Under the pieces are notes generated by a model that worked only from the letters and a program-made list of their open reading frames with translations, made no database searches and was not told where the DNA came from. The position numbers and the translations under genes were made by a program. A DNA stretch of 64,000 nucleotides from Roseococcus sp. SYP-B2431 (lineage in GTDB: Bacteria > Pseudomonadota > Alphaproteobacteria > Acetobacterales > Acetobacteraceae), in contig NZ_SJXD01000011.1 in assembly GCF_004336745.1 (NCBI RefSeq), positions 1,287,183 through 1,351,182 of the forward strand, written 5' to 3'. Positions 25,668 through 33,760 of this stretch are shown piece by piece (position 1 is the first letter of the stretch; each line of letters starts with the position of its first letter).

Positions 25668-26063
25668 ATGCTGACGCCAATCCGGGGCTACACGGCGATC
25701 GGGCGAGGAGGGGCCGCGCGGCGCCCGGGCCGCGGCTTCGCCCTGCCGGAGGCCGAGCGCGGGCAGGAACCGGCCGCCGCGGCGCCCGTCGCCAGCCATC
25801 CGGGCCTGATCGGGCTGCAGGAGGGCCTGTCCGACACCGAGCGCGACGGCGCGGCGCAACGCCGGGGCAAGGCGCTGCTCGAGGAATTGGAGGGGCTGCA
25901 GCTGGCGTTGCTCACGGGCCGCATCGATCCCGGCCGGCTCTCGCGGCTGGCGCAACTGGCCGGGGGCGAATCCGGCGCGGATCCGGCGCTGCGTGACCTC
26001 CTGCGCGCCATCTCGCTGCGGGCCCGGATCGAGCTCGAACGGCTTCCCACGGCACCGGCATGA
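25668..26063 (+). CDS. fliX: Flagellar assembly regulator FliX
   Basis: This is a 131-residue protein with the FliX layout: an N-terminal I-RG-Y---G-GG-RR segment (TPIRGYTAIGRGGAARR), a proline/alanine linker, and a C-terminal helical domain (GKALLEELEGLQLALLTGRIDPGRLSRLAQLA). In Caulobacter FliX couples class II flagellar assembly to the sigma-54 activator FlbD. GGAGAGGAGA lies 8 bases before the ATG. It is divergent from flgI across 176 bases, the position seen in other alphaproteobacteria. Confidence 0.85.
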   Translation: MLTPIRGYTAIGRGGAARRPGRGFALPEAERGQEPAAAAPVASHPGLIGLQEGLSDTERDGAAQRRGKALLEELEGLQLALLTGRIDPGRLSRLAQLAGGESGADPALRDLLRAISLRARIELERLPTAPA

Positions 26064-26178
26064 GCGGGACAGGGCGCCCGGGGCGCCGGCTGCGCGATCT
26101 TCGGGCAAACTCCGCCGGTAGCCTGGGACAGATGCATGAAATCGCTTCCGCACCATGCACTTGAAGCCAAATCGCCTC

Positions 26179-26207
26179 TTGGCGGCCGATTAACACTTGA
26201 ATATGGT
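26179..26207 (+). promoter_or_regulatory. Candidate housekeeping promoter of dksA
   Basis: TTGGCG (26179-26184) and TATGGT (26202-26207) are separated by 17 bases, inside the only AT-rich part of the fliX-dksA gap. This would give a leader of about 60 bases to the dksA ATG at 26272. Found by eye only. Confidence 0.4.
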
Positions 26208-26271
26208 CCGGCCGCCCCGGGATCGCGGTCGGCGCCGGGCCGGTCGCTCCACGTGGGGAGGGTCAAGGCTC

Positions 26272-26688
26272 ATGGTCGTCACTCTTCCGCCCGACTACCG
26301 TCCCTCGGAAGACGAAGAGTTCATGAATGCCTTGCAGCAGGAATACTTCCGCCAGAAGCTCCTGAGATGGCGCGGCGAATTGCTCCGCGAGGCCGGCGTC
26401 ACCCTCAACTCCCTCTCCGCCGGCGGCATCTCCGAGCCGGACCTCACCGACAGGGCCAGCGTCGAGACCGACCGCGCCCTGGAGCTTCGCACGCGGGACC
26501 GGGCCCGCAAGCTCATCAGCAAGATCGACCAGGCGCTCGACCGGATCTCCAACGGCGCCTACGGCTTCTGCGAGGAGACCTTCGAGCCGATCGGCCTGCG
26601 CCGGCTCGAGGCACGCCCCATCGCCACCCTCTCCATCGAGGCGCAGGAGCGCCACGAGAGGATGGAGAAGGTCCACCGCGACGACTGA
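26272..26688 (+). CDS. dksA: RNA polymerase-binding protein DksA (one-cysteine type)
   Basis: DksA enters the RNA polymerase secondary channel and works with ppGpp. The 138-residue protein has the coiled coil with the tip motif DLTDRA (D57, D60, A62) and the C-terminal globular domain. Of the four zinc-finger cysteines only C100 remains; the others are T103, S121 and A124 (CEET ... SIEA). Such cysteine-poor forms occur in Alphaproteobacteria and fold without zinc. GGGGAGGG precedes the ATG. It sits directly after the flagellar genes. Confidence 0.92.
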   Translation: MVVTLPPDYRPSEDEEFMNALQQEYFRQKLLRWRGELLREAGVTLNSLSAGGISEPDLTDRASVETDRALELRTRDRARKLISKIDQALDRISNGAYGFCEETFEPIGLRRLEARPIATLSIEAQERHERMEKVHRDD

Positions 26689-26734
26689 TCCCGCGTAAGC
26701 GCGCAGGGGCGTGGCCCGCTCGCGCGGCTTCGGC

Positions 26735-27727
26735 TCACTCCAGCGCCGTCACGTCCATGGGCGTGGGAATCCACGCATAGCCTTCCTGCTCCTTGGCGAC
26801 ATGGCCGAGCCCCGGCCAGGAGAAGTGGTAGGACAGGATCGCCGTCCGGTCGGTGGCGAAGCGCTCCAGCGCCCTAGCCCGGGTCTGCGCCGACTGCTTC
26901 GGATCGGTGTCGAAGGAAAACTCCCAGAGCGGTCGGCGGAGCAGCAGCACCTGGTGATGCGCCAGGTCGCCGGTGTTCACCACCGTCCGGTTGCCCGAGG
27001 TCACGGCATAGATGGTATGGCCGACGGTGTGGCCCGGCGCGGCGATGGCCTGGATGCCAGGGACCACCTCCGCCCCGTCGCGCACCATCACCAGCCGGTC
27101 GCGATAGGCGTTGAGGTTCTTCGTCGCGCCGTCGATGAAGGCCGTCATGAACTCCGGCCCGCGCTTGTTGGCCGGATCGGTCCAGAAGCGCAGGTCGGCC
27201 TCCGTCACGGCGACCTGGGCGTTGGGGAAGTTGCGGTTGCCCTGCGCGTCCACCAGCGCCCAGCAATGGTCGCAATGGGCATGCGTCAGGATCACCATGT
27301 CGATCTGCGAGGGCTCGATGCCGGCCGCGCGCATGTTGCGCAGCAGGCGGCCGGTGGTGGGGCCGAACATCTGGCTGGCCGGGCCCATGCTGTCGCCCAT
27401 GCCCGTGTCGAAGAGCACGAGCTGCCGGCCGGTGTTCACGATGAGCGCGTTCTGCTCGAGGTTGGCGGCGTTCACCGGCAGGAAGTTCGCCCGCATCAGC
27501 GCCGCGATCTCCTGCGGCGGCGAGGCGGGGAAGGCCGGCGCCGGCTCGCCCAGCGGCAGGCGTCCATCCGACACGATCGTGGCCTCGAACTCGCCGATGC
27601 GGAAGCGGTGCCAGGCGGGCGGGAGCTCGTTGCGGAAGGGGGCGGCGGCCTCTGCCAGCCGTGGCAGGAAGGGCGCGGACGCAAGCGCGGCACCTGCGCC
27701 GAGAAGGGTTCGGCGGGGGATATCCAT
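26735..27727 (-). CDS. Exported MBL-fold metallo-hydrolase
   Basis: This 330-residue protein has a twin-arginine-type signal (MDIPRRTLLGAGAALASA) and the metallo-beta-lactamase metal motif THAHCDH, then GHTVGH and a later NTGD...H site. It therefore binds one or two metal ions in the periplasm. The closest subgroup is the alkyl-hydrolase/quorum-lactonase-like periplasmic MBL proteins; substrate unknown. GGAGGAG is found 7 bases before the chosen ATG. It is divergent from a Bug-type binding protein gene. Confidence 0.88.
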   Translation of the reverse strand: MDIPRRTLLGAGAALASAPFLPRLAEAAAPFRNELPPAWHRFRIGEFEATIVSDGRLPLGEPAPAFPASPPQEIAALMRANFLPVNAANLEQNALIVNTGRQLVLFDTGMGDSMGPASQMFGPTTGRLLRNMRAAGIEPSQIDMVILTHAHCDHCWALVDAQGNRNFPNAQVAVTEADLRFWTDPANKRGPEFMTAFIDGATKNLNAYRDRLVMVRDGAEVVPGIQAIAAPGHTVGHTIYAVTSGNRTVVNTGDLAHHQVLLLRRPLWEFSFDTDPKQSAQTRARALERFATDRTAILSYHFSWPGLGHVAKEQEGYAWIPTPMDVTALE

Positions 27728-27912
27728 CTGTCTCTCCTCCATGGGCTCGCCGCCATCTCCGGGCAGTGTTGCCGCCGCAACGATAACCCACGCAACCTCC
27801 GGATGCCACGAACATGTGAAGACAGCCACGGGTTGTGATCTCGCAGACGCGAAGCTGCCGGTTGCGGAGGCGGCCGCGAAGTCACCAGACTTGCCGGCAA
27901 CGGAGGAAGCCC

Positions 27913-28899
27913 ATGTCCCCTTGCACCCGCCGCGCCGTCCTCGGTGCTGTCCTGGCCGCGCCGTCCTTCTCCCCGTCCCGCCTTCGCGCCCAGGGCCGCT
28001 ACCCGGAGAAGCCGCTGCGCGTCTTCGTTCCCTGGACGCCGGGCGGCGCCACGGACATCCAGATGCGCACGGTCTGCGAGATCGCCTCGCGCCATCTCGG
28101 GCAGCCCATCGTGGTCGAGAACCGGCCCGGCGCCTCCGGCACGCTCGGGCCCCAGGCGCTGCGCGACGCGAAGCCCGATGGCTACACGCTGAGCCAGATG
28201 CCCAACTCCACCTTCCGCATGCCCGCGCTCATGCGGGCGGCCGGCATGGCGCCGCCCTTCGACCCTCTCGCGGAATTCGCCTGGATCATCCGCATGGTCG
28301 GCTACATGGGCGGCGTCGTGGTCCGGCCGGACGCGCCCTGGCGGACCATGCCGGAGCTGATCGACCACGCCCGCGCCCATCCGGGGAAGGTCTTCTACGG
28401 CACGCCCGGCGCCAATACGACGGACATCGTGCTGCGCCGCGTCGCGCGGCAGGCCGGCATCGACTGGACGGCCGTCGCCTTCCGCGGCGCCGCGCCCAAC
28501 CTCCAGGCGACGCTGGGCCGGCAGATCGACTTCTCGGCCGAGACCTCGGCCTGGGCCGACATGGCGCTGGAGGGCCGCATCCGGCCGCTGGCCGTCTGGA
28601 CCTCGCAGCGCGCCGCCCGCTTCCCCGGCGTGCCGACCCTGCGCGAGCTCGGCTACGACTACGTGGCCGAGAGCAGCTACGGCATTGCCGCCCCTCGCGG
28701 CACGCCGACGGAGGTGGTCCTCGCCATCCACGACGCCTTCAAGCTGGCGGTACACGACCCGCAGCACCTCGCCGTGCTGGCGCGCTTCGACATGCCGGTG
28801 CGCTACCTCGACCCCGAGGGCTATGCCGACGATTCACGGCTCGTGAACGCGCAGGAGATCGAGACGGTGCGCGAGCTGGGGCTGCGGCTCGGCGGCTGA
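27913..28899 (+). CDS. Bug-family tripartite tricarboxylate transporter substrate-binding protein
   Basis: This is a 328-residue periplasmic binding protein. The signal region includes CTRRAVLGAVLAAPSFSPSRLRAQ (twin-arginine-like). The mature part starts YPEKPLRVFVPWTPGGATDIQMR and keeps VVENRPGASGTLG and ALRDAKPDGYTL, the Bug signatures that bind carboxylates. No TctA or TctB membrane genes are nearby, the normal state of affairs for the many orphan Bug genes in this bacterial group. GGAGG lies 6 bases before the ATG. Confidence 0.92.
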   Translation: MSPCTRRAVLGAVLAAPSFSPSRLRAQGRYPEKPLRVFVPWTPGGATDIQMRTVCEIASRHLGQPIVVENRPGASGTLGPQALRDAKPDGYTLSQMPNSTFRMPALMRAAGMAPPFDPLAEFAWIIRMVGYMGGVVVRPDAPWRTMPELIDHARAHPGKVFYGTPGANTTDIVLRRVARQAGIDWTAVAFRGAAPNLQATLGRQIDFSAETSAWADMALEGRIRPLAVWTSQRAARFPGVPTLRELGYDYVAESSYGIAAPRGTPTEVVLAIHDAFKLAVHDPQHLAVLARFDMPVRYLDPEGYADDSRLVNAQEIETVRELGLRLGG

Positions 28900-28947
28900 C
28901 GCCGGGGCCGCGTCCGGCCGGTCGGAAATCGCGGCCGGGAAAGCCGG

Positions 28948-29139
28948 TCAGCCCGGGGCCGGGATCTCGACATGCCCGCGGCGGTCCGTGCCGTCCTCCA
29001 TCCTTTCGCCGCCGACCGTGACCAGCTCGCCATGGACGACGGTCGGGCTCGGCGGCTGATCGAGGGGGTTCGACGGGGCGGAGGCGTGGTGAACGACGAA
29101 GGCGGCGAAGAGGCCGGCCAGGATAGGAGAGCGGTTCAT
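28948..29139 (-). CDS. Possible small secreted protein
   Basis: The product has 63 residues: a signal-peptide-like start (MNRSPILAGLFAAFVVHHASA) followed by a short polar, proline- and glutamate-containing tail. No family is recognised. GGGAA precedes the ATG at a plausible distance. It converges on the Bug gene. The hydrophobic start could be fortuitous in GC-rich sequence. Confidence 0.4.
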   Translation of the reverse strand: MNRSPILAGLFAAFVVHHASAPSNPLDQPPSPTVVHGELVTVGGERMEDGTDRRGHVEIPAPG

Positions 29140-29307
29140 GACGATTGTTCCCAAGTCACCGGGCGGTCGGGATAGGCCGTCTCGTGCATATACACATAAC
29201 GCGCCGGGCGCCTCCGGCGACGCGCCATGTCACATGGCCGGCATACGTCGGACCCATGGCGACAGGCCTTGCCAAGGCGGCAGCGCCACCGGGGCGACCT
29301 CAGACAG

Positions 29308-29748
29308 CTATCGCCGCCGTGCGAAGAAGTCGCGCAGCAGGGCGCCCGCCTCGCTTTCCCACACACCCCCCACGACCTCGGGCGCGTGGTTACACTGCGG
29401 ATGCCGGAACACCCGTGCCCCATGCTCCGTGCCGCCGCCCTTGGGATCATAGGCGCCGAAGACCACGCGGGCGACGCGGAAGAGGCTCGCGGCCTGGGCG
29501 CACATCGCGCAGGGCTCCAGCGTCACCCAGAGCGTGGCGCCGGCGAGGTGCTTGTCGCCCGCCGCCCTCGCCGCCGCGCGCAGCGCCAGCATCTCGGCAT
29601 GGGCCGAGGGGTCGCGCCGCTCCTCCACGCGGTTGCCGGCGCGCGCCAGCAACCTCCCCGCGGAATCGGTGACGGCGGCGCCGACCGGCACCTCCTCGCG
29701 CCGCGCGGCCGCGCGCGCTTCCTCCAGCGCGATCTCCATGGGAGTCAT
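29308..29748 (-). CDS. tadA: tRNA-specific adenosine deaminase TadA
   Basis: This 146-residue zinc deaminase converts A34 to inosine in the anticodon of tRNA-Arg. The motifs SAHAEMLAL (His ligand and catalytic Glu) and TLEPCAMCAQA (two Cys ligands) are intact, with GAYDPKGGG in the tRNA-binding region. A second in-frame ATG exists 9 bases inside (29739). It is divergent from a peptidase C26 gene. Confidence 0.92.
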   Translation of the reverse strand: MTPMEIALEEARAAARREEVPVGAAVTDSAGRLLARAGNRVEERRDPSAHAEMLALRAAARAAGDKHLAGATLWVTLEPCAMCAQAASLFRVARVVFGAYDPKGGGTEHGARVFRHPQCNHAPEVVGGVWESEAGALLRDFFARRR

Positions 29749-29826
29749 GCACGTCTTTTGGCCGGCGGGCCTGTCGCGCGCAAACTTCATCTGGACGCGG
29801 GGGCCCCACGCTGCTTCACACCCCGC

Positions 29827-30537
29827 ATGAAACGTCCCGTCATCGGATTGACCCTCGACGCCGAGCCCGCCGGGGGTTGGTCGAAGCTGCCCTGGTACGC
29901 GCTCCGGCAGAATTATTTCTCCGCGGTGATCGCCGCTGGCGGCCTGCCCGTCGCGCTCCCCCATGCGCCGGAGCTCGCCGCCGACTACCTCGACGCCATC
30001 GACGGCCTGCTGGTCACCGGCGGCGCCTTCGACGTGGATCCCGCCCTCTGGGGCGACGAGGCCCCGCATCCCAAGGTCACGCTGAAGCCCGGCCGCACGG
30101 ATTTCGAGCTCGCCGTCACGCGGGGCGCGCTGGAGCGCGACGCGCCGGTGCTGGGCATCTGCGGCGGGCAGCAGCTGCTCGCGGTCGCGCTGGGCGCCAC
30201 GCTCCTCCAGCACATTCCCGACGAGCTGCCGAGCGACATCGCGCACGAGCAGCCCAACCCGCGCACCGAGCCGGGCCACGAGGTCGCGATCGCGCCGGGC
30301 ACGCTGCTCGCCCGCATCACCGGCCGCGCGCGGATGGCGGTGAACTCGGCGCATCACCAGGCGGTGAAGCAGATCGGCCCGGGGATGGTGGTGAACGCCA
30401 CGGCGCCCGACGGGCTGATCGAGGGGATCGAGGCGCCGGGGCGTCGCTTCGCCCTCGGCGTGCAGTGGCATCCGGAATACGCGGTGGACGCCGCCGATCC
30501 GCTGATCCTGCGCGCCTTCGTGGAGGCCTGCGCATGA
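29827..30537 (+). CDS. Gamma-glutamyl-gamma-aminobutyrate hydrolase family protein (peptidase C26)
   Basis: This is a 236-residue class I glutamine-amidotransferase-fold hydrolase. The triad is visible as C112 (LGICGGQQLLAV), H215 and E217 (VQWHPEY); the LLVTGGAFDVDPALWG segment is typical of PuuD-like proteins. Family members cleave gamma-glutamyl amides such as gamma-glutamyl-GABA. No other putrescine pathway gene is here. Its stop overlaps the next gene's start as ATGA. Confidence 0.9.
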   Translation: MKRPVIGLTLDAEPAGGWSKLPWYALRQNYFSAVIAAGGLPVALPHAPELAADYLDAIDGLLVTGGAFDVDPALWGDEAPHPKVTLKPGRTDFELAVTRGALERDAPVLGICGGQQLLAVALGATLLQHIPDELPSDIAHEQPNPRTEPGHEVAIAPGTLLARITGRARMAVNSAHHQAVKQIGPGMVVNATAPDGLIEGIEAPGRRFALGVQWHPEYAVDAADPLILRAFVEACA

Positions 30538-31397
30538 ACGCCCCGTCGGACGATCGGCGAGGCGACGGCCGCCGGGTGGGCAGCCGCGGGGCGGACAGCC
30601 GCAAGCCGAAGCCCGAACAGCCGGACCGGCCGGGCGGCGAGGCCGCGGAGGACAGCTCCAAGCGCGGCGAGCGCATCGCCAAGTGGCTGGCCCGCGCCGG
30701 CGTCGCCAGCCGGCGCGATGCGGAGAAGATCATCGCCGAGGGACGCGTGAAGCTCTCGGGCAAGCTCGTCACCCAGCCCGCCACCTTCGTGCAGCCCGAC
30801 GACCTCGTCTCCGTCGACGGCAAGCCGGTGAACGAGCCCGAGCGCACGCGGCTCTTCCGCTTCCACAAGCCGGCCGGCCTGGTCACCACGCATCGCGATC
30901 CGGAGGGACGGCCCACCGTCTTCGAGAAGCTGCCGGAGGGGCTGCCGCGCCTCATCTCCGTCGGCCGGCTCGACCTCAGCAGCGAGGGCCTGCTGCTCCT
31001 CACCAATGACGGCGCCCTGGCGCGCCGGCTGGAGCTGCCGAGCAATGCCTGGGTGCGGCGCTACCGCGTGCGGGTCTTCGGCCATATCGACCCGGCCGTG
31101 CTCGCCGGGCTGAAGAACGGGATCACCATCCAGGGCGTGCGCTACGGCGGCATCGAGGCCGGGCTCGACAGCCGCAAGGGCGACAATGCCTGGCTGACCC
31201 TGGCCCTGCAGGAGGGCAAGAACCGCGAGGTCCGCCGGGTGATGGCGCATCTCGGCCTGGAGGTCTCGCGGCTGCTGCGCGTGGCCTATGGGCCATTCCA
31301 GCTCGGCACGCTGGAGCGCGGCGCCGTCGACGAGGTGAACCCGAAGGTGCTGCGCGAGCAGCTGGGCCTCGCTGCGCCGGCCAGGAAGCGCGGCTGA
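30534..31397 (+). CDS. Ribosomal pseudouridine synthase, RsuA/RluB family
   Basis: This is a 287-residue protein with a disordered basic N-terminus, an S4 RNA-binding domain (ERIAKWLARAGVASRRDAEKIIAEGRVKL, about 46-95) and the catalytic domain with the family Asp in SVGRLDLSSEGLLLLTNDG. The GKNREVRRVMAHLGLEVSRLLRVAYGPFQL block points to RluB, which modifies 23S rRNA U2605, rather than RsuA. It is coupled to the preceding gene by an ATGA overlap. Confidence 0.9.
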   Translation: MNAPSDDRRGDGRRVGSRGADSRKPKPEQPDRPGGEAAEDSSKRGERIAKWLARAGVASRRDAEKIIAEGRVKLSGKLVTQPATFVQPDDLVSVDGKPVNEPERTRLFRFHKPAGLVTTHRDPEGRPTVFEKLPEGLPRLISVGRLDLSSEGLLLLTNDGALARRLELPSNAWVRRYRVRVFGHIDPAVLAGLKNGITIQGVRYGGIEAGLDSRKGDNAWLTLALQEGKNREVRRVMAHLGLEVSRLLRVAYGPFQLGTLERGAVDEVNPKVLREQLGLAAPARKRG

Positions 31398-31420
31398 TGA
31401 ACATCGAGCGCGCATTCCCG

Positions 31421-31535
31421 GAATCCGGCCGCGACTGCGGCCGGCGCCGCCCAACCGACTTACCGGCCCGGCACGCCCGCCACGCGGCGAAGCCAGGCGC
31501 GCAGAGCGCGCGCCCGGCGCCTGAGGACACAAAAC
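31421..31535 (+). repeat. Dispersed structured repeat, copy C
   Basis: About 115 bases between rluB-like and rsmD, about 80 percent alike by eye to 39054-39167. It opens with GAATCCGGCCGCGAC and ends with CACAAAA. Stem 1 is CCGGCCGC (31425-31432) with GCGGCCGG (31437-31444) and a GACT loop. Stem 2 is GGCGCGC (31496-31502) with GCGCGCC (31508-31514). The copy runs right up to the rsmD ATG and supplies its GAGGA ribosome-binding site. Confidence 0.75.
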
Positions 31536-31536
31536 A

Positions 31537-32094
31537 ATGAGGATCATCGCGGGCCGGTGGAAGGGCAAGAAGCTCGTCGCCCCGCCGGGCGAGGCCACCC
31601 GCCCCACCTCCGACAGGGCGCGCCAGGCCCTCTTCGACATGCTCTGGCACGCGCCCTGGGCCGGCCGGGAGCTGGTCGACGGCGCGACCGTCCTCGACGC
31701 CTTCGCCGGCACGGGCGCGCTCGGGCTGGAGGCGCTCTCGCGCGGCGCGGCGCGGGCCGCCTTCATCGAGAAGGACCGGGCCGCGCTGGTCGCGCTGCGC
31801 GCCAATATCGCCAATTGCGGCGCCGAGGCCGAGGGCGCGACGCAGGTCATCGCGGGCGATGCCGGCAAGCCTCCTCGCCCGCTGCATCCCGCAGGCCTGG
31901 TCTTCCTGGATCCGCCCTACGGCTCCGGCCTGCTGGCCCCCGCGCTGGAGGCGCTCGACGCCGCCGGCTGGATCGGCCCCGGCGCGCTGGTCTGCACCGA
32001 GCTCGGCGCCAAGGATCCGGTCCCGGAGACCCGCTTCGAGCTCCTGGCCGACCGCAGCCACGGCAAGGCACGGCTGCTCGTCCTGCGCGGATGA
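31537..32094 (+). CDS. rsmD: 16S rRNA (guanine(966)-N(2))-methyltransferase RsmD
   Basis: This 185-residue SAM methyltransferase starts with the RsmD signature MRIIAGRWKGKKL and TRPTSDRARQALFDML. The SAM site is VLDAFAGTGALGLEALSRGA and the catalytic motif is LDPPYG (N-x-x-Y class variant DPPY). It methylates G966 of 16S rRNA. The stop overlaps the next gene's ATG (ATGA). The start and ribosome-binding site lie at the edge of repeat copy C. Confidence 0.95.
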   Translation: MRIIAGRWKGKKLVAPPGEATRPTSDRARQALFDMLWHAPWAGRELVDGATVLDAFAGTGALGLEALSRGAARAAFIEKDRAALVALRANIANCGAEAEGATQVIAGDAGKPPRPLHPAGLVFLDPPYGSGLLAPALEALDAAGWIGPGALVCTELGAKDPVPETRFELLADRSHGKARLLVLRG

Positions 32095-33167
32095 TCGCGC
32101 CGGAGCGGATCCTGGCCGTCATCCCCTCGCCCTTCCTCGGCGGCGCCGAGCTGCAGACGCTCCAGGTCGCGCGCGGGCTGGCCGGCATGGGCGCCGAAGT
32201 CGCGGTCGCGGCCGGGCCTGCCGTGCTGGAAGCGGCCGGCGCCAGGCTCGGCAGCTGCCACGGCATTCCCCTCCCCCTGACTCCGGAGCCCACCTTCGGC
32301 TTCACGGCGGCGCACCAGTGCCAGGCCGCCGCGCTGGCCCCCTTCCTCGCCGCCTGGCGCCCCGACGCGGCGCTGGTCTGCTGCCCGCTTCCCACCGAAG
32401 CCTTCGGCGCGCTGGGGGCCCTGCGCGACGCGGCGGTCCCGTGCCTCGCCGTCGCCCATCTCGTGCGCACCGACTGGCGCCTCGCCGAGAGCGAGCGCGC
32501 CTGGCTCACGGGGCTGAGCCCCGGCTGGGCCGCGGTGTCCGAACCCTCGGCGCGGAGGCTGGAGCTGCTGTTCGGCCTTCCTTTCGGCCGCGCCGCCGCC
32601 ATTCCCAACGGCCTCCCGCCCCGCGCGCCGGTCCCGGCCAATCGCGCGCGCTTCGGCCTTCCCGGGGGCGTGCCGCTCCTCGTGCAGGTCGGCCGGATCG
32701 AGGAGCGGAAGGGCGCGCATCTGGCGGGGCCCATCGCCGCGCGCATCGCGCCGGCGCGGATGGTCCTGGCCGGGGAAGGCCCGCTGGCCGATTCCCTCGC
32801 CGGCGCGCCGGGCGTGGATCTCCTCGGCTGGGTGGAGGACGTCCCAGCTTTGCTGGCCTGCGCCGATGCCGTGCTGCTGGCCTCGGAGCACGAGGGGGTG
32901 CCGCTCGTCCTGCAGGAGGCGGCCTGGGCGGGGCGCCCCATCCTCGCGACCCGCGCCGCGCTCGAGGCCTGGCCGGAGGCGGAGCAGGTGGCGCGCCTCG
33001 TCCGGCGCGATCCGCACGACATCGCGCGCGCCTTCCGCGCGACGCTGAGCGACCCGGCCGGCACGGCGGCGCGGGTGGCGCGGGCGCGCGCGGCGGTCGC
33101 GGACTGGGACGAGGCCGCGATGATCCGCCGCACCGCCTGGCTGCTCGCCGTCGCGGCCGCGCGATGA
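32091..33167 (+). CDS. Glycosyltransferase family 4 protein
   Basis: This is a 358-residue GT-B glycosyltransferase: N-terminal domain LAVIPSPFLGGAELQTLQVARGL, C-terminal domain LLVQVGRIEERKGAHLAG and LLASEHEGVPLVLQEAAWAGRPILAT, the EGxP...E motif that binds the nucleotide sugar. It is coupled by ATGA to rsmD upstream and by ATGA to a 198-residue unknown downstream. A role in surface glycan synthesis is likely but unproven. Confidence 0.85.
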   Translation: MIAPERILAVIPSPFLGGAELQTLQVARGLAGMGAEVAVAAGPAVLEAAGARLGSCHGIPLPLTPEPTFGFTAAHQCQAAALAPFLAAWRPDAALVCCPLPTEAFGALGALRDAAVPCLAVAHLVRTDWRLAESERAWLTGLSPGWAAVSEPSARRLELLFGLPFGRAAAIPNGLPPRAPVPANRARFGLPGGVPLLVQVGRIEERKGAHLAGPIAARIAPARMVLAGEGPLADSLAGAPGVDLLGWVEDVPALLACADAVLLASEHEGVPLVLQEAAWAGRPILATRAALEAWPEAEQVARLVRRDPHDIARAFRATLSDPAGTAARVARARAAVADWDEAAMIRRTAWLLAVAAAR

Positions 33168-33760
33168 GGCTGCTCCACCAGCGCCGCCCGGGCACGACCT
33201 CGCTCTGGCTCGACGAGCGGCCGCGCGGCCTGGGGCTGCCCGTCGCGGGGCTGGCGGCGGTGCATCTGCCCGCCGCGGCGCCCTCCTCCACGCTGGTCCT
33301 GGGCGCGACGCGCGTCACGGCACCGGCCGCCGGCTGGGTGCTGCTGGGACAGGCCGGCCCGGGCGCGGCCCTGCGCGCCGAGGGCATGCCGCTGCGCCTC
33401 TCGGGCACGCTCGGTGAAGGACCGCTGCCCCTTGCCTGCCGCATCTGGGACGCGGGCGAGCCCCTGATCCCGGAATCCCATTGGCGCGCGGCGCGGATCC
33501 TCGGCGAGGGCGCGACGATCGCCCTGGCCGGCGGCGCCGCCCGCCCCCTGCTGCGCTTGGCCGCCGGCGCCTCGGCCCGGGTCACGCTGCCGCCCCTGCC
33601 GATGTCCGCCCCCCTGGATCCCGTGCTGGCCGTGCTGCGCGGCCGGAAGCCCCTGGCGGAGCTCGAGGGCCTCACCCTGACCCTCCGCGCCGCCGCCGGT
33701 GCCGAGGTCGTCTGGGAGGCGGTTCAGCTCCGCCCGAAGAGCCGCGCGAATTCCGCCTGA
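33164..33760 (+). CDS. Hypothetical protein coupled to the glycosyltransferase
   Basis: This is a 198-residue soluble protein, rich in Ala, Leu, Gly and Pro, with no signal peptide and no recognised domain. Alternating hydrophobic strands (STLVLGATRVTAPAAGWVLLGQ, LEGLTLTLRAAAGAEVVWEAVQL) suggest a beta-sandwich fold. Its ATG overlaps the glycosyltransferase stop, and its last 37 bases overlap the convergent mutL gene. Translational coupling suggests a role with that glycosyltransferase. Confidence 0.6.
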   Translation: MRLLHQRRPGTTSLWLDERPRGLGLPVAGLAAVHLPAAAPSSTLVLGATRVTAPAAGWVLLGQAGPGAALRAEGMPLRLSGTLGEGPLPLACRIWDAGEPLIPESHWRAARILGEGATIALAGGAARPLLRLAAGASARVTLPPLPMSAPLDPVLAVLRGRKPLAELEGLTLTLRAAAGAEVVWEAVQLRPKSRANSA

